Positions 1 through 7,561 of a DNA stretch of 64,000 bases are shown here, piece by piece. The stretch is from assembly GCA_910587405.1 (NCBI GenBank), contig CAJUKS010000006.1, positions 49,989 through 113,988 of the forward strand. The letters are read 5' to 3'. The stretch's first letter is position 1. Each line of letters starts with the position of its first letter. The stretch is from an uncultured Alphaproteobacteria bacterium (lineage in GTDB: Bacteria; Pseudomonadota; Alphaproteobacteria; RF32; CAG-239). A program made the translations under genes and the position numbers. The notes under the pieces were generated by a model. That model did no database searches. It saw only the letters and a list, made by a program, of their open reading frames with translations, and had not been told where the DNA came from.

Positions 1-1587
1 CAAAATGCCGAGGAAGCGTTCAATCGAACCGAACAACGCGCGGTGTAACATCACCGGTTGGTGTTTTTCGCCGTCTTCGCCGATGTATGAAATGTCAAAA
101 CGTTCCGGCAGATTCATATCCACCTGAATGGTTCCGCATTGCCATTCGCGGCCGATCGCGTCTTTGAGGATGAACTCCAGCTTCGGACCGTAAAAAGCGC
201 CTTCTCCGGCATTGATTTCAAATTTGTAACCATGGCTTTCCAGAGCGTTTGCCAGCGCGTTTTCGCAAATGTCCCAAATTTCGTCGGAACCGATACGGTA
301 AATGCTGTCCGGTCTGGTTGAAAGATAAATTTTGACATCTTCAAAACCGAAATCTTTGTAAATGTCCAGAATCAGTTTCAACGTGGTGATGCATTCTTCT
401 TCCATTTGTTCCGGCGTGCAGAAAATGTGAGCGTCATCCTGAGTAAATTCGCGTACCCGCATCAGGCCCATCAGCGAACCGGAAGCTTCGTAGCGATTGA
501 CCATCCCGAACTCCGCTACCCGCAGCGGTAAGTCACGGTAGGACTTGATCCCCTGTTTATAAACCAGCAGTCCGCCCGGGCAGTTCATCGGTTTGACGCA
601 GAACATTTTGCCGTCTTCGGTCTTGCCGGAATAGTTATGGGCGCCGTATTTGTCCCAGTGTCCGGAAGTTTCCCACAACACGCGGTCCATAATCCGCGGG
701 GTGGCAATTTCGACATAGCCGTTGTGTTCCTGACGGTTACGCATATATTCAATCAGTTTGCGGTAGATCTTAAAACCTTTGTCGTGCCAGAAAACCGCAC
801 CCGGCGCATATTCCGGTTCAAAATGGAACAAGTCCATTTCTTTGCCGAGTTTGCGGTGGTCGCGTTTTTCGGCTTCTTCCAGCATTGTCAGATATTCCTG
901 CAGGTCTTTTTTGTTGGCCCAGGCAGTTGCATAAATGCGTTGCAGCATTTCGCGGTTGGAGTCGCCGCGCCAATATGCGCCGGCAACTTTGGTCAGTTTG
1001 AAGGCGTCGCCGATTTTGCCGGTGGAAGGAACGTGAGGCCCACGGCACAGGTCGACAAAGTTGCCCTGTTCATACAAAGAAATTTCTGCATCTTCGGGCA
1101 AGTCTTCAATCAGTTCCACCTTATAATTTTCCTGTTTCATCTTAAACAGGGCAATTGCTTCGCCGCGCGGCAAAACATGGCGTATAACTTTTTCGTCCCG
1201 TTTGACAATCTCGTGCATTTTTGCTTCGATTTTGGCAAAGTCTTCGGTCGTGAAAGGCTCTTTACGGGCAAAGTCATAGTAAAAGCCGTTGTCAATGGCC
1301 GGGCCGATGGTAACCTGCGTATCCGGCCACAGTTCCTGAACCGCTTCGGCCATGACGTGAGAACACGAATGGCGGATGATTTCAAGGCCTTCTTTGTCTT
1401 TGGAAGTGATAACGGTTACGGTGGCGTCGGTGGTGATTGTTGTGCCCAAGTCCTGCAACTTGTCGTTAACCTTCACCGCTAAAGCATTTTTTGCTAAACC
1501 GGCACTGATTTTTTCGGCAATTTCCATTCCGGAAACGGCGCCGTCAAAATTCATTACACTGCCATCCGGCAATTTAATAGCAACCAT
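1..1587 (-). CDS. thrS: Threonyl-tRNA synthetase (3' end cut by window edge)
   Basis: Charges tRNA-Thr with threonine in the cytoplasm. The 529 visible codons begin with a TGS domain (about residues 1-60, MVAIKLPDGS...), followed by the editing-domain motif HSCSH and the class II catalytic core, with the DLCRGPHVP segment, the motif 2 region around MRVREFTQDDAH and the MNCPGG segment. The reading frame stays open to base 1, so the end of motif 3 and the anticodon-binding domain lie outside the window. The ATG at 1587 is preceded by AGAGGA. The start is well supported because the TGS domain begins at residue 1. A long open frame on the opposite strand is a coding shadow. Identification is secure from conserved motifs. 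Confidence 0.97.
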   Translation of the reverse strand, partial: MVAIKLPDGSVMNFDGAVSGMEIAEKISAGLAKNALAVKVNDKLQDLGTTITTDATVTVITSKDKEGLEIIRHSCSHVMAEAVQELWPDTQVTIGPAIDNGFYYDFARKEPFTTEDFAKIEAKMHEIVKRDEKVIRHVLPRGEAIALFKMKQENYKVELIEDLPEDAEISLYEQGNFVDLCRGPHVPSTGKIGDAFKLTKVAGAYWRGDSNREMLQRIYATAWANKKDLQEYLTMLEEAEKRDHRKLGKEMDLFHFEPEYAPGAVFWHDKGFKIYRKLIEYMRNRQEHNGYVEIATPRIMDRVLWETSGHWDKYGAHNYSGKTEDGKMFCVKPMNCPGGLLVYKQGIKSYRDLPLRVAEFGMVNRYEASGSLMGLMRVREFTQDDAHIFCTPEQMEEECITTLKLILDIYKDFGFEDVKIYLSTRPDSIYRIGSDEIWDICENALANALESHGYKFEINAGEGAFYGPKLEFILKDAIGREWQCGTIQVDMNLPERFDISYIGEDGEKHQPVMLHRALFGSIERFLGIL

Positions 1588-1617
1588 TATTTTTTCCTCT
1601 TGTTAAATTTTGTAAGT

Positions 1618-2772
1618 TTAATCCATATTGATCAGTTCGTTATAAACCGCTATTGTTTTATCACACATTATTTGCTTTGTAAAATTATCTTTTACATTTT
1701 TGACCGCGGCGGCGGAAATTTTCTTTTTTTCCTCCAACGGCAGGTTCAACGCCCAGTCCAAAGCGTCGGCCAACGCCTGCGGATCGTCGCTTTTATACAG
1801 GCGTCCGGTAACGCCGTCAACGGTGTTTTCCAGCGAGCCGCCGATGTCGGAGGCGATCACCACTTTGCCCATTGCCTGTCCTTCGATGGCGGCGCGTCCG
1901 AATGCTTCGGGCTCAACGGCGGTTGAAAGTACAATGTCGGAGACCATCAGCAGGGCCGGAATGTCAAAGCTTTGGCCGATAAATTTGACCTTCGATTCCA
2001 AACCGTGTTTTTTAACCAGTTCTTTCAATTCGGCGGTATATTTAACACGTCCTTGGTCAGAGCCGACAATCAGGCAGTAAAAACTGCGGTCTTTAAGTTT
2101 TGAAAGCGCTTCAATCAGCATATGCTGGCCTTTCCAACGGGTAACCCGGCCGATCAGGGAAATAATCGGCAGGTCTTCGGGAATTTGATTTTCCTGAATG
2201 GCGCGGATAATTCGTTCCTGAGAAACCGCGGCCGGCGAAAACTTTTCGGTATCGACACAGCGATGAATCAGGCGGATTTTGTCTTCCGCAACCTGATAGT
2301 TGGCCGTCATATGCTTTTTGATGTGGTTGGAAATGGCTATCACCAACTGTCCGTACGTCATTACCCGGTTGTAAAATTTTTTGATTCCTTTCGGTCCCAA
2401 ACCGTAGGTACCGTGAAAAGTGGTCAAAAATTTGACGCCGGCGCGTTTGGCGGCCCAATAGGCACTCCACGCCGGCGCGCGGGAACGGGCATGAACGATG
2501 TTGACGCCGTTTTCCTTAATGATTTTTTCCAGTTTCAGCGAATTGAGATAAAGCTTAAACGGATTTTTTGTTTTTAACGGCAATGTAAAATGTTCGACTT
2601 TGATTTTGTTCAAATCGTAAACCATGCGGCCGCCGGCGGAGGCGACAAAGTTTTTGATTCCGTTTTCCTGTAAGGCGGCGGCAATTTCGACCGTTCCGGT
2701 TTCGACACCGCCGTGATCAAGTTCGGGCAGTACCTGCAAAATAACCGGTTTTTGTTCTTTACCTTTCGACAT
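1618..2772 (-). CDS. Glycosyltransferase family 4 (GT-B fold)
   Basis: 384 residues with a typical retaining GT4 layout. The N-terminal Rossmann half opens with LPELDHGGVETGT (a GG-x-E loop). The C-terminal half contains ISLIGRVTRWKGQ and the donor-binding E-x7-E signature, EAFGRAAIE, near residue 300. Such enzymes transfer a sugar from a nucleotide-sugar donor to lipid A or capsule/exopolysaccharide precursors at the inner face of the cytoplasmic membrane. The actual donor and acceptor cannot be read from the sequence. It lies 30 bp upstream of thrS on the same strand and is divergent from the hydrolase at 2825. No other cell-envelope sugar genes flank it, so it appears to be an isolated transferase. 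Start ATG at 2772 with GAGGAT upstream. Confidence 0.9.
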   Translation of the reverse strand: MSKGKEQKPVILQVLPELDHGGVETGTVEIAAALQENGIKNFVASAGGRMVYDLNKIKVEHFTLPLKTKNPFKLYLNSLKLEKIIKENGVNIVHARSRAPAWSAYWAAKRAGVKFLTTFHGTYGLGPKGIKKFYNRVMTYGQLVIAISNHIKKHMTANYQVAEDKIRLIHRCVDTEKFSPAAVSQERIIRAIQENQIPEDLPIISLIGRVTRWKGQHMLIEALSKLKDRSFYCLIVGSDQGRVKYTAELKELVKKHGLESKVKFIGQSFDIPALLMVSDIVLSTAVEPEAFGRAAIEGQAMGKVVIASDIGGSLENTVDGVTGRLYKSDDPQALADALDWALNLPLEEKKKISAAAVKNVKDNFTKQIMCDKTIAVYNELINMD

Positions 2773-2824
2773 TTTATTAATATAATCCTCAAAGTTTACA
2801 AATTTTTATTTAGGTTGTTCAATC

Positions 2825-3565
2825 ATGTCAAAGTACACGTTTAAATCCTCGTTTGCAACAGAATTTGAATATATTCCGCCGAAAAATAACCGTCCGACCG
2901 TTCTTTATCTGCACGGATTTTGTTCCGATTGCTGGGGAAAAAAGCCCGAGACCGTCAAAGCCTTTTGTTTGGAACGGGGCTGGGGGCTGTTTCGGTTTGA
3001 CTATGCCGGCCACGGTTCCGATCGCGAAAACTTTGAAAAAGCCGATTTTGAAATTTGGAAAAATCAGATACTCGAAGTCATTGACCAAACGATTGAGGGT
3101 GATATCGTCTGCGTCGGTTCTTCGATGGGCGGTTGGCTGTCGTTGTTGGCGGCGATTGAACGGCCGCAGCGTGTCAAAGGCGTGGTCGGGTTGGCGGCCG
3201 CTCCGAATTTTGTCCGCCGTTTTGCGGCGATGGTTACCCCCGAGCAGCAACGGCAGTTGCAGGATGAGGGACGTTTCAGTTACGGAAACGCCGATTTTTC
3301 GTATGTGATTACGCAGCGTTTTATCGATACCGCGATGGAAAATTGTCTGCCCGAAGATCAGAGTTGGCCGGTATTGTGTCCGGTGCATCTGATACAGGGG
3401 ATGCGGGACGCCTCGCTGCCGTGGCAGTCGGCGCTTGATTTTGCCGCGTCAATTGCCTCGGAACAGGTTGAAGTGAAATTGCTCAAAGCCTCCAACCATC
3501 GTCTGAACGATGACGTTGCGGCAACCGAACTGTACAATTCGCTGGCAAATATTGTGAATATCTGA
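2825..3565 (+). CDS. Alpha/beta hydrolase, ABHD10/YqiA-like
   Basis: 246 residues forming one alpha/beta-hydrolase domain. The oxyanion-side motif YLHGFCSDCWG is near residue 30, RFDYAGHGSD follows, and the nucleophile elbow G98-S-S100-M-G gives Ser100 as the catalytic serine. Asp in GMRDASLPW and His in ASNHRLNDD are the likely other triad members. The pattern resembles ABHD10, the mitochondrial acyl-protein thioesterase family, whose bacterial relatives are common in Alphaproteobacteria. That assignment is by motif memory, not alignment. The substrate is unknown: a thioesterase or carboxylesterase role is inferred. It stands alone between thrS/GT4 on the other strand and the flagellar-derived operon that starts 74 bp downstream. 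Confidence 0.85.
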   Translation: MSKYTFKSSFATEFEYIPPKNNRPTVLYLHGFCSDCWGKKPETVKAFCLERGWGLFRFDYAGHGSDRENFEKADFEIWKNQILEVIDQTIEGDIVCVGSSMGGWLSLLAAIERPQRVKGVVGLAAAPNFVRRFAAMVTPEQQRQLQDEGRFSYGNADFSYVITQRFIDTAMENCLPEDQSWPVLCPVHLIQGMRDASLPWQSALDFAASIASEQVEVKLLKASNHRLNDDVAATELYNSLANIVNI

Positions 3566-3638
3566 AAAAATTGTTTTCGTAATCAGCGGGTAATCGGATA
3601 TTTTAAATGACAGTAAAGATCAAAAAGCAGGTGAAATT

Positions 3639-5039
3639 TTGAAACATTCGGCAACATATTGTCCCGCCTGGCGGGACGGGGTTATCGCCGCGGCGGTGAG
3701 TTTCGCCGTCGGGTTGCTGCTGGTCTGGCTTCTGTTTGGCCTCAAAAAAGCCGATGTGCCGGTTGCGGCGATGCCGCTTTCGCATCAGCAGATTCGCCGC
3801 ACGGAAGAGACGTTTTTGGCCAACCGGGCGATCAACCTGCTGGAGCCGCTGGTCGGAAAGGGAAAGGTCCGGGCGGAACTGCGCCTTGATTTGGATTTTG
3901 ACACCGTAACCACCGATGAAGAGATTTTTGATCCCGACGGTCAGGTGCTGCGTTCTTACACCGCCGCGCAAAACTTTGCCAGCGAAGCGGAATACGAAAT
4001 CAATAAATTCAGCCGCCGAATTGTTCAAAGCGGTGCCCGCCTGAAAAGAATGTCGGCGCTGATTTTGGTAGACGGCATCCGGGAAGGAAACACCTATCGG
4101 CAGCGCAGCCGGGCCGAACTCTCACGCTTGGCGGAATTGGTGGCACCGGTGATTGGTTTTGATCTCCGCCGCGGGGATGTTTTGCAGATTGAAAGCGTCC
4201 GTTTTGTCGGTAATGACAGCGCTTTTGCACCGACCGAATTTGCGGAGATCATTTTGTTGACGCTGCTTTGTCTGGGGTTGGCCGTACTGGTATTCCGTTC
4301 CCGCAACGGCGTCCGGCGGCCCGACCGGCCTCGTCCGGCAGCCCGGGTTGCACCGCAAAAGTCCTTTCCCGACATTTGGAAAAAACTGCAAAATGCCGAC
4401 GTGGAAACCTTGACGGCCTATTTGTCCGCCGAATGTGCCGCGGCGGCCGCTTATGTCGTTTCTCGTCTCGGCACCCCGAAGGCTGCGGCCGTAATGGCCG
4501 GATTGGATCCGGTTTTTGCCGCCGAAATTTCATCATGCCTGCTTTCTCCTGCGGCGGTGGCGCCGGAAATTGCCGCCGAAATCGAACGGACTCTGGAACG
4601 GGATTTTGCCGGCAGTCCGAGTCGCGGCGGCTTTTATCTCGGCGAAGTGCTTAAAAACATGACGCCCCGCAAACAAAAACAGTTGTTGGCGGCGCTGGAA
4701 AAAGAAAATGCGGCGGCAGCGGAAAAATTGCGTTCCCGCTTGTTTAACTTTGAAGATTTTCGCGCGGTTACGCCCGACGACATCCACCGCCTGTTTGACG
4801 AGGTGGAAGCCGAAACGCTGGCGTTGGCGCTGCGCGGCGCTTCGGAAGAACTGCGGCAATATTTGTTCGACAATATGTCTGTCGACGCCGCGGCGGTGAT
4901 CGGTGAAAAAATGGCGGCGCTGGGACCGGTGCGGTTGTGTGACGTGGAGGCGGCTCAGGATGAAATTATAACGCTGGCCTGTCGTCTGGCTGCCGAAAAG
5001 ATGCTTGTCCTCCGTAAACGCAACGGGGAAACGGTATGA
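3639..5039 (+). CDS. fliF-fliG: FliF-FliG fusion (reduced MS-ring / C-ring rotor protein)
   Basis: 466 residues joining two flagellar proteins that are normally separate. Residues about 11-33 are a membrane segment. About 50-190 match FliF ring-building motif 3, with GKGKVRAELRLDLDF, DPDGQVLRS, ALILVDG and the VIGFDLRRGD segment. About 203-222 are a second membrane segment. From about 245 to the end the sequence matches FliG middle and C-terminal domains, with LQNADVETLTAYLS, the HRLFDEVEAETLALAL region, GASEELR and GPVRL. Missing are FliF RBM1/RBM2 and the FliG N domain, which normally docks on FliF and would be redundant in a fusion. The FliM-binding EHPQ motif of FliG reads ECAA. It starts at a TTG at 3639 after AGCAGGTG. 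Its stop overlaps the fliH start (ATGA). It is first in a seven-gene operon. Confidence 0.88.
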   Translation: MKHSATYCPAWRDGVIAAAVSFAVGLLLVWLLFGLKKADVPVAAMPLSHQQIRRTEETFLANRAINLLEPLVGKGKVRAELRLDLDFDTVTTDEEIFDPDGQVLRSYTAAQNFASEAEYEINKFSRRIVQSGARLKRMSALILVDGIREGNTYRQRSRAELSRLAELVAPVIGFDLRRGDVLQIESVRFVGNDSAFAPTEFAEIILLTLLCLGLAVLVFRSRNGVRRPDRPRPAARVAPQKSFPDIWKKLQNADVETLTAYLSAECAAAAAYVVSRLGTPKAAAVMAGLDPVFAAEISSCLLSPAAVAPEIAAEIERTLERDFAGSPSRGGFYLGEVLKNMTPRKQKQLLAALEKENAAAAEKLRSRLFNFEDFRAVTPDDIHRLFDEVEAETLALALRGASEELRQYLFDNMSVDAAAVIGEKMAALGPVRLCDVEAAQDEIITLACRLAAEKMLVLRKRNGETV

Positions 5040-5548
5040 TGACCGGTCGCCGTCCGTTTGAATTTGACAATTTTGTCGTGGCGGGGGAAAATGCCGCGGT
5101 GTTGGATCTTTCGGTTAACCGGCCGGAGAAAACGGAGGCGAGACAGATTGCGGAAAATATTGTAACCCGACTCGACTTGCTGCTGGATGAGGAAAAGAAC
5201 AATAACCTGAAGTTGATTCGCATGATTTTGCAGCAGCTGTCGCCGTTGTTGCTGGAAAAACAGAGCTTGGAAATCGTAAGCCGTTTTGTGGCCGAGCATT
5301 TTCCGGCGTTGGGCGATAAAAAAGTTTTGGATTTTTATTTTCATCCCGATACGGTGTATCAGGTACGGCCGTTGGTGGAACAGCTTGCTTCCGAAAACGG
5401 TTTTGCCGGTCAGATCTTTTTGCACCGTGACGCTTCTTTGCCGCGTTGCGATTGTCGGATCAGATGGCAGGGCGGCGGAGCGGGGTCGGACAGCCGGGAA
5501 AAAATCCGTCGTTTGACGGCGATGCTGACAGGAGAAGAAGATGAATGA
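5036..5548 (+). CDS. fliH: FliH-like flagellar assembly protein
   Basis: 170 residues, shorter than most FliH (about 220-250). The C-terminal half carries the FliH-type pattern of vFHPDTVYQVRPL, then ASENGF, then LHRDASLPRCDCRI, then WQGGG. In flagellated cells FliH regulates the FliI export ATPase and tethers it to FliN at the C-ring. No fliI is visible in this window. The ATG overlaps the FliF-FliG stop codon by 4 bp, implying translational coupling, and the 3' end overlaps fliN by 8 bp. Position directly after fliF/fliG and before fliN is the canonical alphaproteobacterial order, which supports the call despite weak N-terminal similarity. Confidence 0.78.
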   Translation: MMTGRRPFEFDNFVVAGENAAVLDLSVNRPEKTEARQIAENIVTRLDLLLDEEKNNNLKLIRMILQQLSPLLLEKQSLEIVSRFVAEHFPALGDKKVLDFYFHPDTVYQVRPLVEQLASENGFAGQIFLHRDASLPRCDCRIRWQGGGAGSDSREKIRRLTAMLTGEEDE

Positions 5549-5804
5549 ATGCGAAAAACTGAGCCGGATCTCCGAAGTGCCGGTCGAAGTTTCGGCGGTG
5601 TTGGGCAACGCGCGGATGACCGTCGGCAGTCTGCTGGCGTTGGAAGCCGGGGCGGTGGTTGAGCTTGACCGCGACATTGATGACGAAATTGATATTTGCG
5701 TCAACGGCAGCGTGGTGGCCAAAGGAGCGTTGATGATCGAGGACGGGCGTCTCGGCATTGAGATAACGAAGATTTTGCCGAAAGAGGAAAACCGATGCGA
5801 ATAA
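5541..5804 (+). CDS. fliN: FliN-like C-ring protein (SpoA domain only)
   Basis: 87 residues consisting almost entirely of one SpoA domain. The pattern is SEVPVEVSAVLGNARMT, then LLALEAGAVVELDR, then DICVNGSVVAKG, then LGIEITKIL. FliN forms the lower part of the flagellar switch complex, binds FliM and FliH, and in type III systems forms the sorting platform. No FliM is encoded nearby, so in this operon FliN could only partner FliH and the FliG part of the fusion. It overlaps fliH by 8 bp and flhF by 10 bp. Length agrees with short alphaproteobacterial FliN forms. Family assignment is confident; a role in a working motor is not established. Confidence 0.88.
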   Translation: MNECEKLSRISEVPVEVSAVLGNARMTVGSLLALEAGAVVELDRDIDDEIDICVNGSVVAKGALMIEDGRLGIEITKILPKEENRCE

Positions 5805-6742
5805 AGAAATTCGTTGACGAAGACATGATACGCCTGATCCGGCGGGTCAAACGGGAACTGGGACCCGAAGCGGTCATCGTTTCGACCTCGCGTTTGGACG
5901 ACGGCCGCAGCGAGTTGGTCGCCGCGGTGGAGGACGACGAGATTGATTTTTCCGATGCCGCCGGAATGCAGGTTTACCCGGCCGGCTATAACGACAACCG
6001 TATCCGCGAACGGCTTGACTATCATGAAGTGAGTACCGCCGCGCGTTCCGATTTGCTGGCTCGCTGCCGGCAATATGCGGCTTCGGCGGGTGAAAATGAC
6101 GATATAAAAATTCTGACGGCGGTTTTCGATCGCTTGTTTGCCCGTTATAATATTTTGGATACCCGTTGTCCGGTAAAGGTTTTTACCGGTATTCAGGGCA
6201 GCGGCAAAACCACGGCGCTTGTCAAAACGGCGGCATTGGCGAAATTTCGCGGCTTGTCGGCGGCGCTGATCAGTAGCGACGGCCTGCGTGCCGGCGCCAA
6301 CAGTCAGCTGCAATCGTTTGCCGGCATCTTGGGAGCCAAATTCCGTTTCGTTCGTAAGAACGAACATCTGGCGGCGGCAATCAAAGAGGCACAGGCCGGA
6401 CATGATCTGGTTCTGATCGATACGCCCGGTTTCAATCCTTTTGTGTCGGCAGAGCGGGAACGGCTGCGGGAATTGCTTGATATTGCGGACGGCGAAGCCG
6501 TTTTGGCGCTGGAAGCCGGTTATAATGCACCCGATGCCCGTGAAGCGGCGGCGATTTATGCCTCTCTGGGTGCCAAGAATTTATTGCCGACCAAGCTGGA
6601 TTTGTGTCGGCGGATCGGCGGTTTTTTGTCGGCGGCGACGGAAGAAGGTTTCAATCTGGGCTGGGCAAGCGTTTCCGGCAGCTTGTCCAACGGGCTGGCG
6701 GCCGTCGATAATGCCGTGCTGGCGCGGCTGGTGCTGGCCTGA
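5795..6742 (+). CDS. flhF: FlhF-like SRP-family GTPase
   Basis: 315 residues. The first about 50 match the FlhF basic N-terminal segment (MRIKKFVDEDM, RELGPEAVIVSTSRLDDG). The GTPase domain has G1 GIQGSGKTT near residue 131, SSDGLRAGA, IDTPGFNPF as G3, and a TKLDLC G4-like motif. FlhF places the flagellum at the cell pole in polarly flagellated bacteria and is switched by FlhG. The central linker is short compared with many FlhF proteins. It overlaps fliN by 10 bp and is followed after 12 bp by flhG. Retention of the FlhF/FlhG pair next to reduced ring genes suggests polar positioning is the preserved function, which is inference. Confidence 0.87.
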   Translation: MRIKKFVDEDMIRLIRRVKRELGPEAVIVSTSRLDDGRSELVAAVEDDEIDFSDAAGMQVYPAGYNDNRIRERLDYHEVSTAARSDLLARCRQYAASAGENDDIKILTAVFDRLFARYNILDTRCPVKVFTGIQGSGKTTALVKTAALAKFRGLSAALISSDGLRAGANSQLQSFAGILGAKFRFVRKNEHLAAAIKEAQAGHDLVLIDTPGFNPFVSAERERLRELLDIADGEAVLALEAGYNAPDAREAAAIYASLGAKNLLPTKLDLCRRIGGFLSAATEEGFNLGWASVSGSLSNGLAAVDNAVLARLVLA

Positions 6743-6754
6743 AAGGAAAATGCC

Positions 6755-7561
6755 GTGGATGACGAACAGACATTGATCACAGCGCCGAGAAGTTTGAATG
6801 CGCGCCCGTTTAACCGGATGATTGCGGTGGCTTCGGGAAAGGGCGGTGTCGGCAAAACCTGGTTCTCGATTACGCTGGCTCATGCCTTGAGCGGACTGAA
6901 GCAAAAGACGCTGCTGTTTGACGGCGATTTGGGAATGGCAAATGTCGATATTCAGCTCGGTTTGATGGTTCCTCACGATTTGGGCAGCGTGGTGACCGGG
7001 ACCACAACCCTCAATCAGGTGGTGCATTATTGCGACAAATGCCGGTTTGACGTTATTGCCGGTCGTTCCGGTTCGGCGGGTTTGGCCGTCATGCCGGTCG
7101 GACGGCTGCAGATTTTGGCCGAAGACCTGGCTTTGCTGGCGGGTTCATATGACAAAGTAATTTTAGATATGGGAGCCGGGGTCGAAAAATCGATTCGTAT
7201 TTTGTCGGGAATGTCGGGACAGGTGGTGGTCGTTTGCACCGACGAGCCGACTGCTCTTACCGACGCTTACGCTTTTGTTAAACTGATGGTGATGCAATAT
7301 CCCAAATGCCGGATCGGGATTGTCGTCAATCAGGCCGATACAGTGCGGGAAGGGCGGCAGACTTATGATATTCTGCTCAAAGCATGTCAAACGTTTTTGA
7401 AAGTTTCTCCCTCACTGTTGGGAATTGTTCGTCGCGATGCCCGGGTTCGCGATGCCATCCGCAACCAGATGCCGTTGTTGAGTCGTTATCCGACTTCGGA
7501 AGCGGCGGCCGATGTTGTCGAAATTGCCCGCCGAATTTTGCAGGAAGAAAAAGATGTATAA
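6755..7561 (+). CDS. flhG: FlhG/FleN-like MinD-family ATPase
   Basis: 268 residues beginning at a GTG (6755). The deviant Walker A motif GKGGVGKTW is near residue 28, DGDLGMANVDIQLGL follows, and the switch region is LDMGAGVEKS. FlhG dimerises on ATP at the membrane, stimulates FlhF GTP hydrolysis and limits flagellar number. Some FlhG proteins also bind FliM/FliN during C-ring assembly. The N-terminal extension before the P-loop (about 25 residues, LITAPRSLNARPF) could hold the FlhF-activating segment, but no clear motif is seen. Its 3' end overlaps the J-domain gene start by 8 bp. Confidence 0.88.
   Translation: MDDEQTLITAPRSLNARPFNRMIAVASGKGGVGKTWFSITLAHALSGLKQKTLLFDGDLGMANVDIQLGLMVPHDLGSVVTGTTTLNQVVHYCDKCRFDVIAGRSGSAGLAVMPVGRLQILAEDLALLAGSYDKVILDMGAGVEKSIRILSGMSGQVVVVCTDEPTALTDAYAFVKLMVMQYPKCRIGIVVNQADTVREGRQTYDILLKACQTFLKVSPSLLGIVRRDARVRDAIRNQMPLLSRYPTSEAAADVVEIARRILQEEKDV

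Noticed and set aside
637..1482. Plus-strand 281-codon open frame inside thrS
   Set aside because: It is antisense to well-conserved synthetase motifs, has no ribosome site and shows the biased composition of a shadow frame.
4955..6403. Minus-strand 482-codon open frame across fliH-fliN-flhF
   Set aside because: It is antisense to four recognisable genes and has no recognisable domain; long shadow frames are expected with this codon bias.
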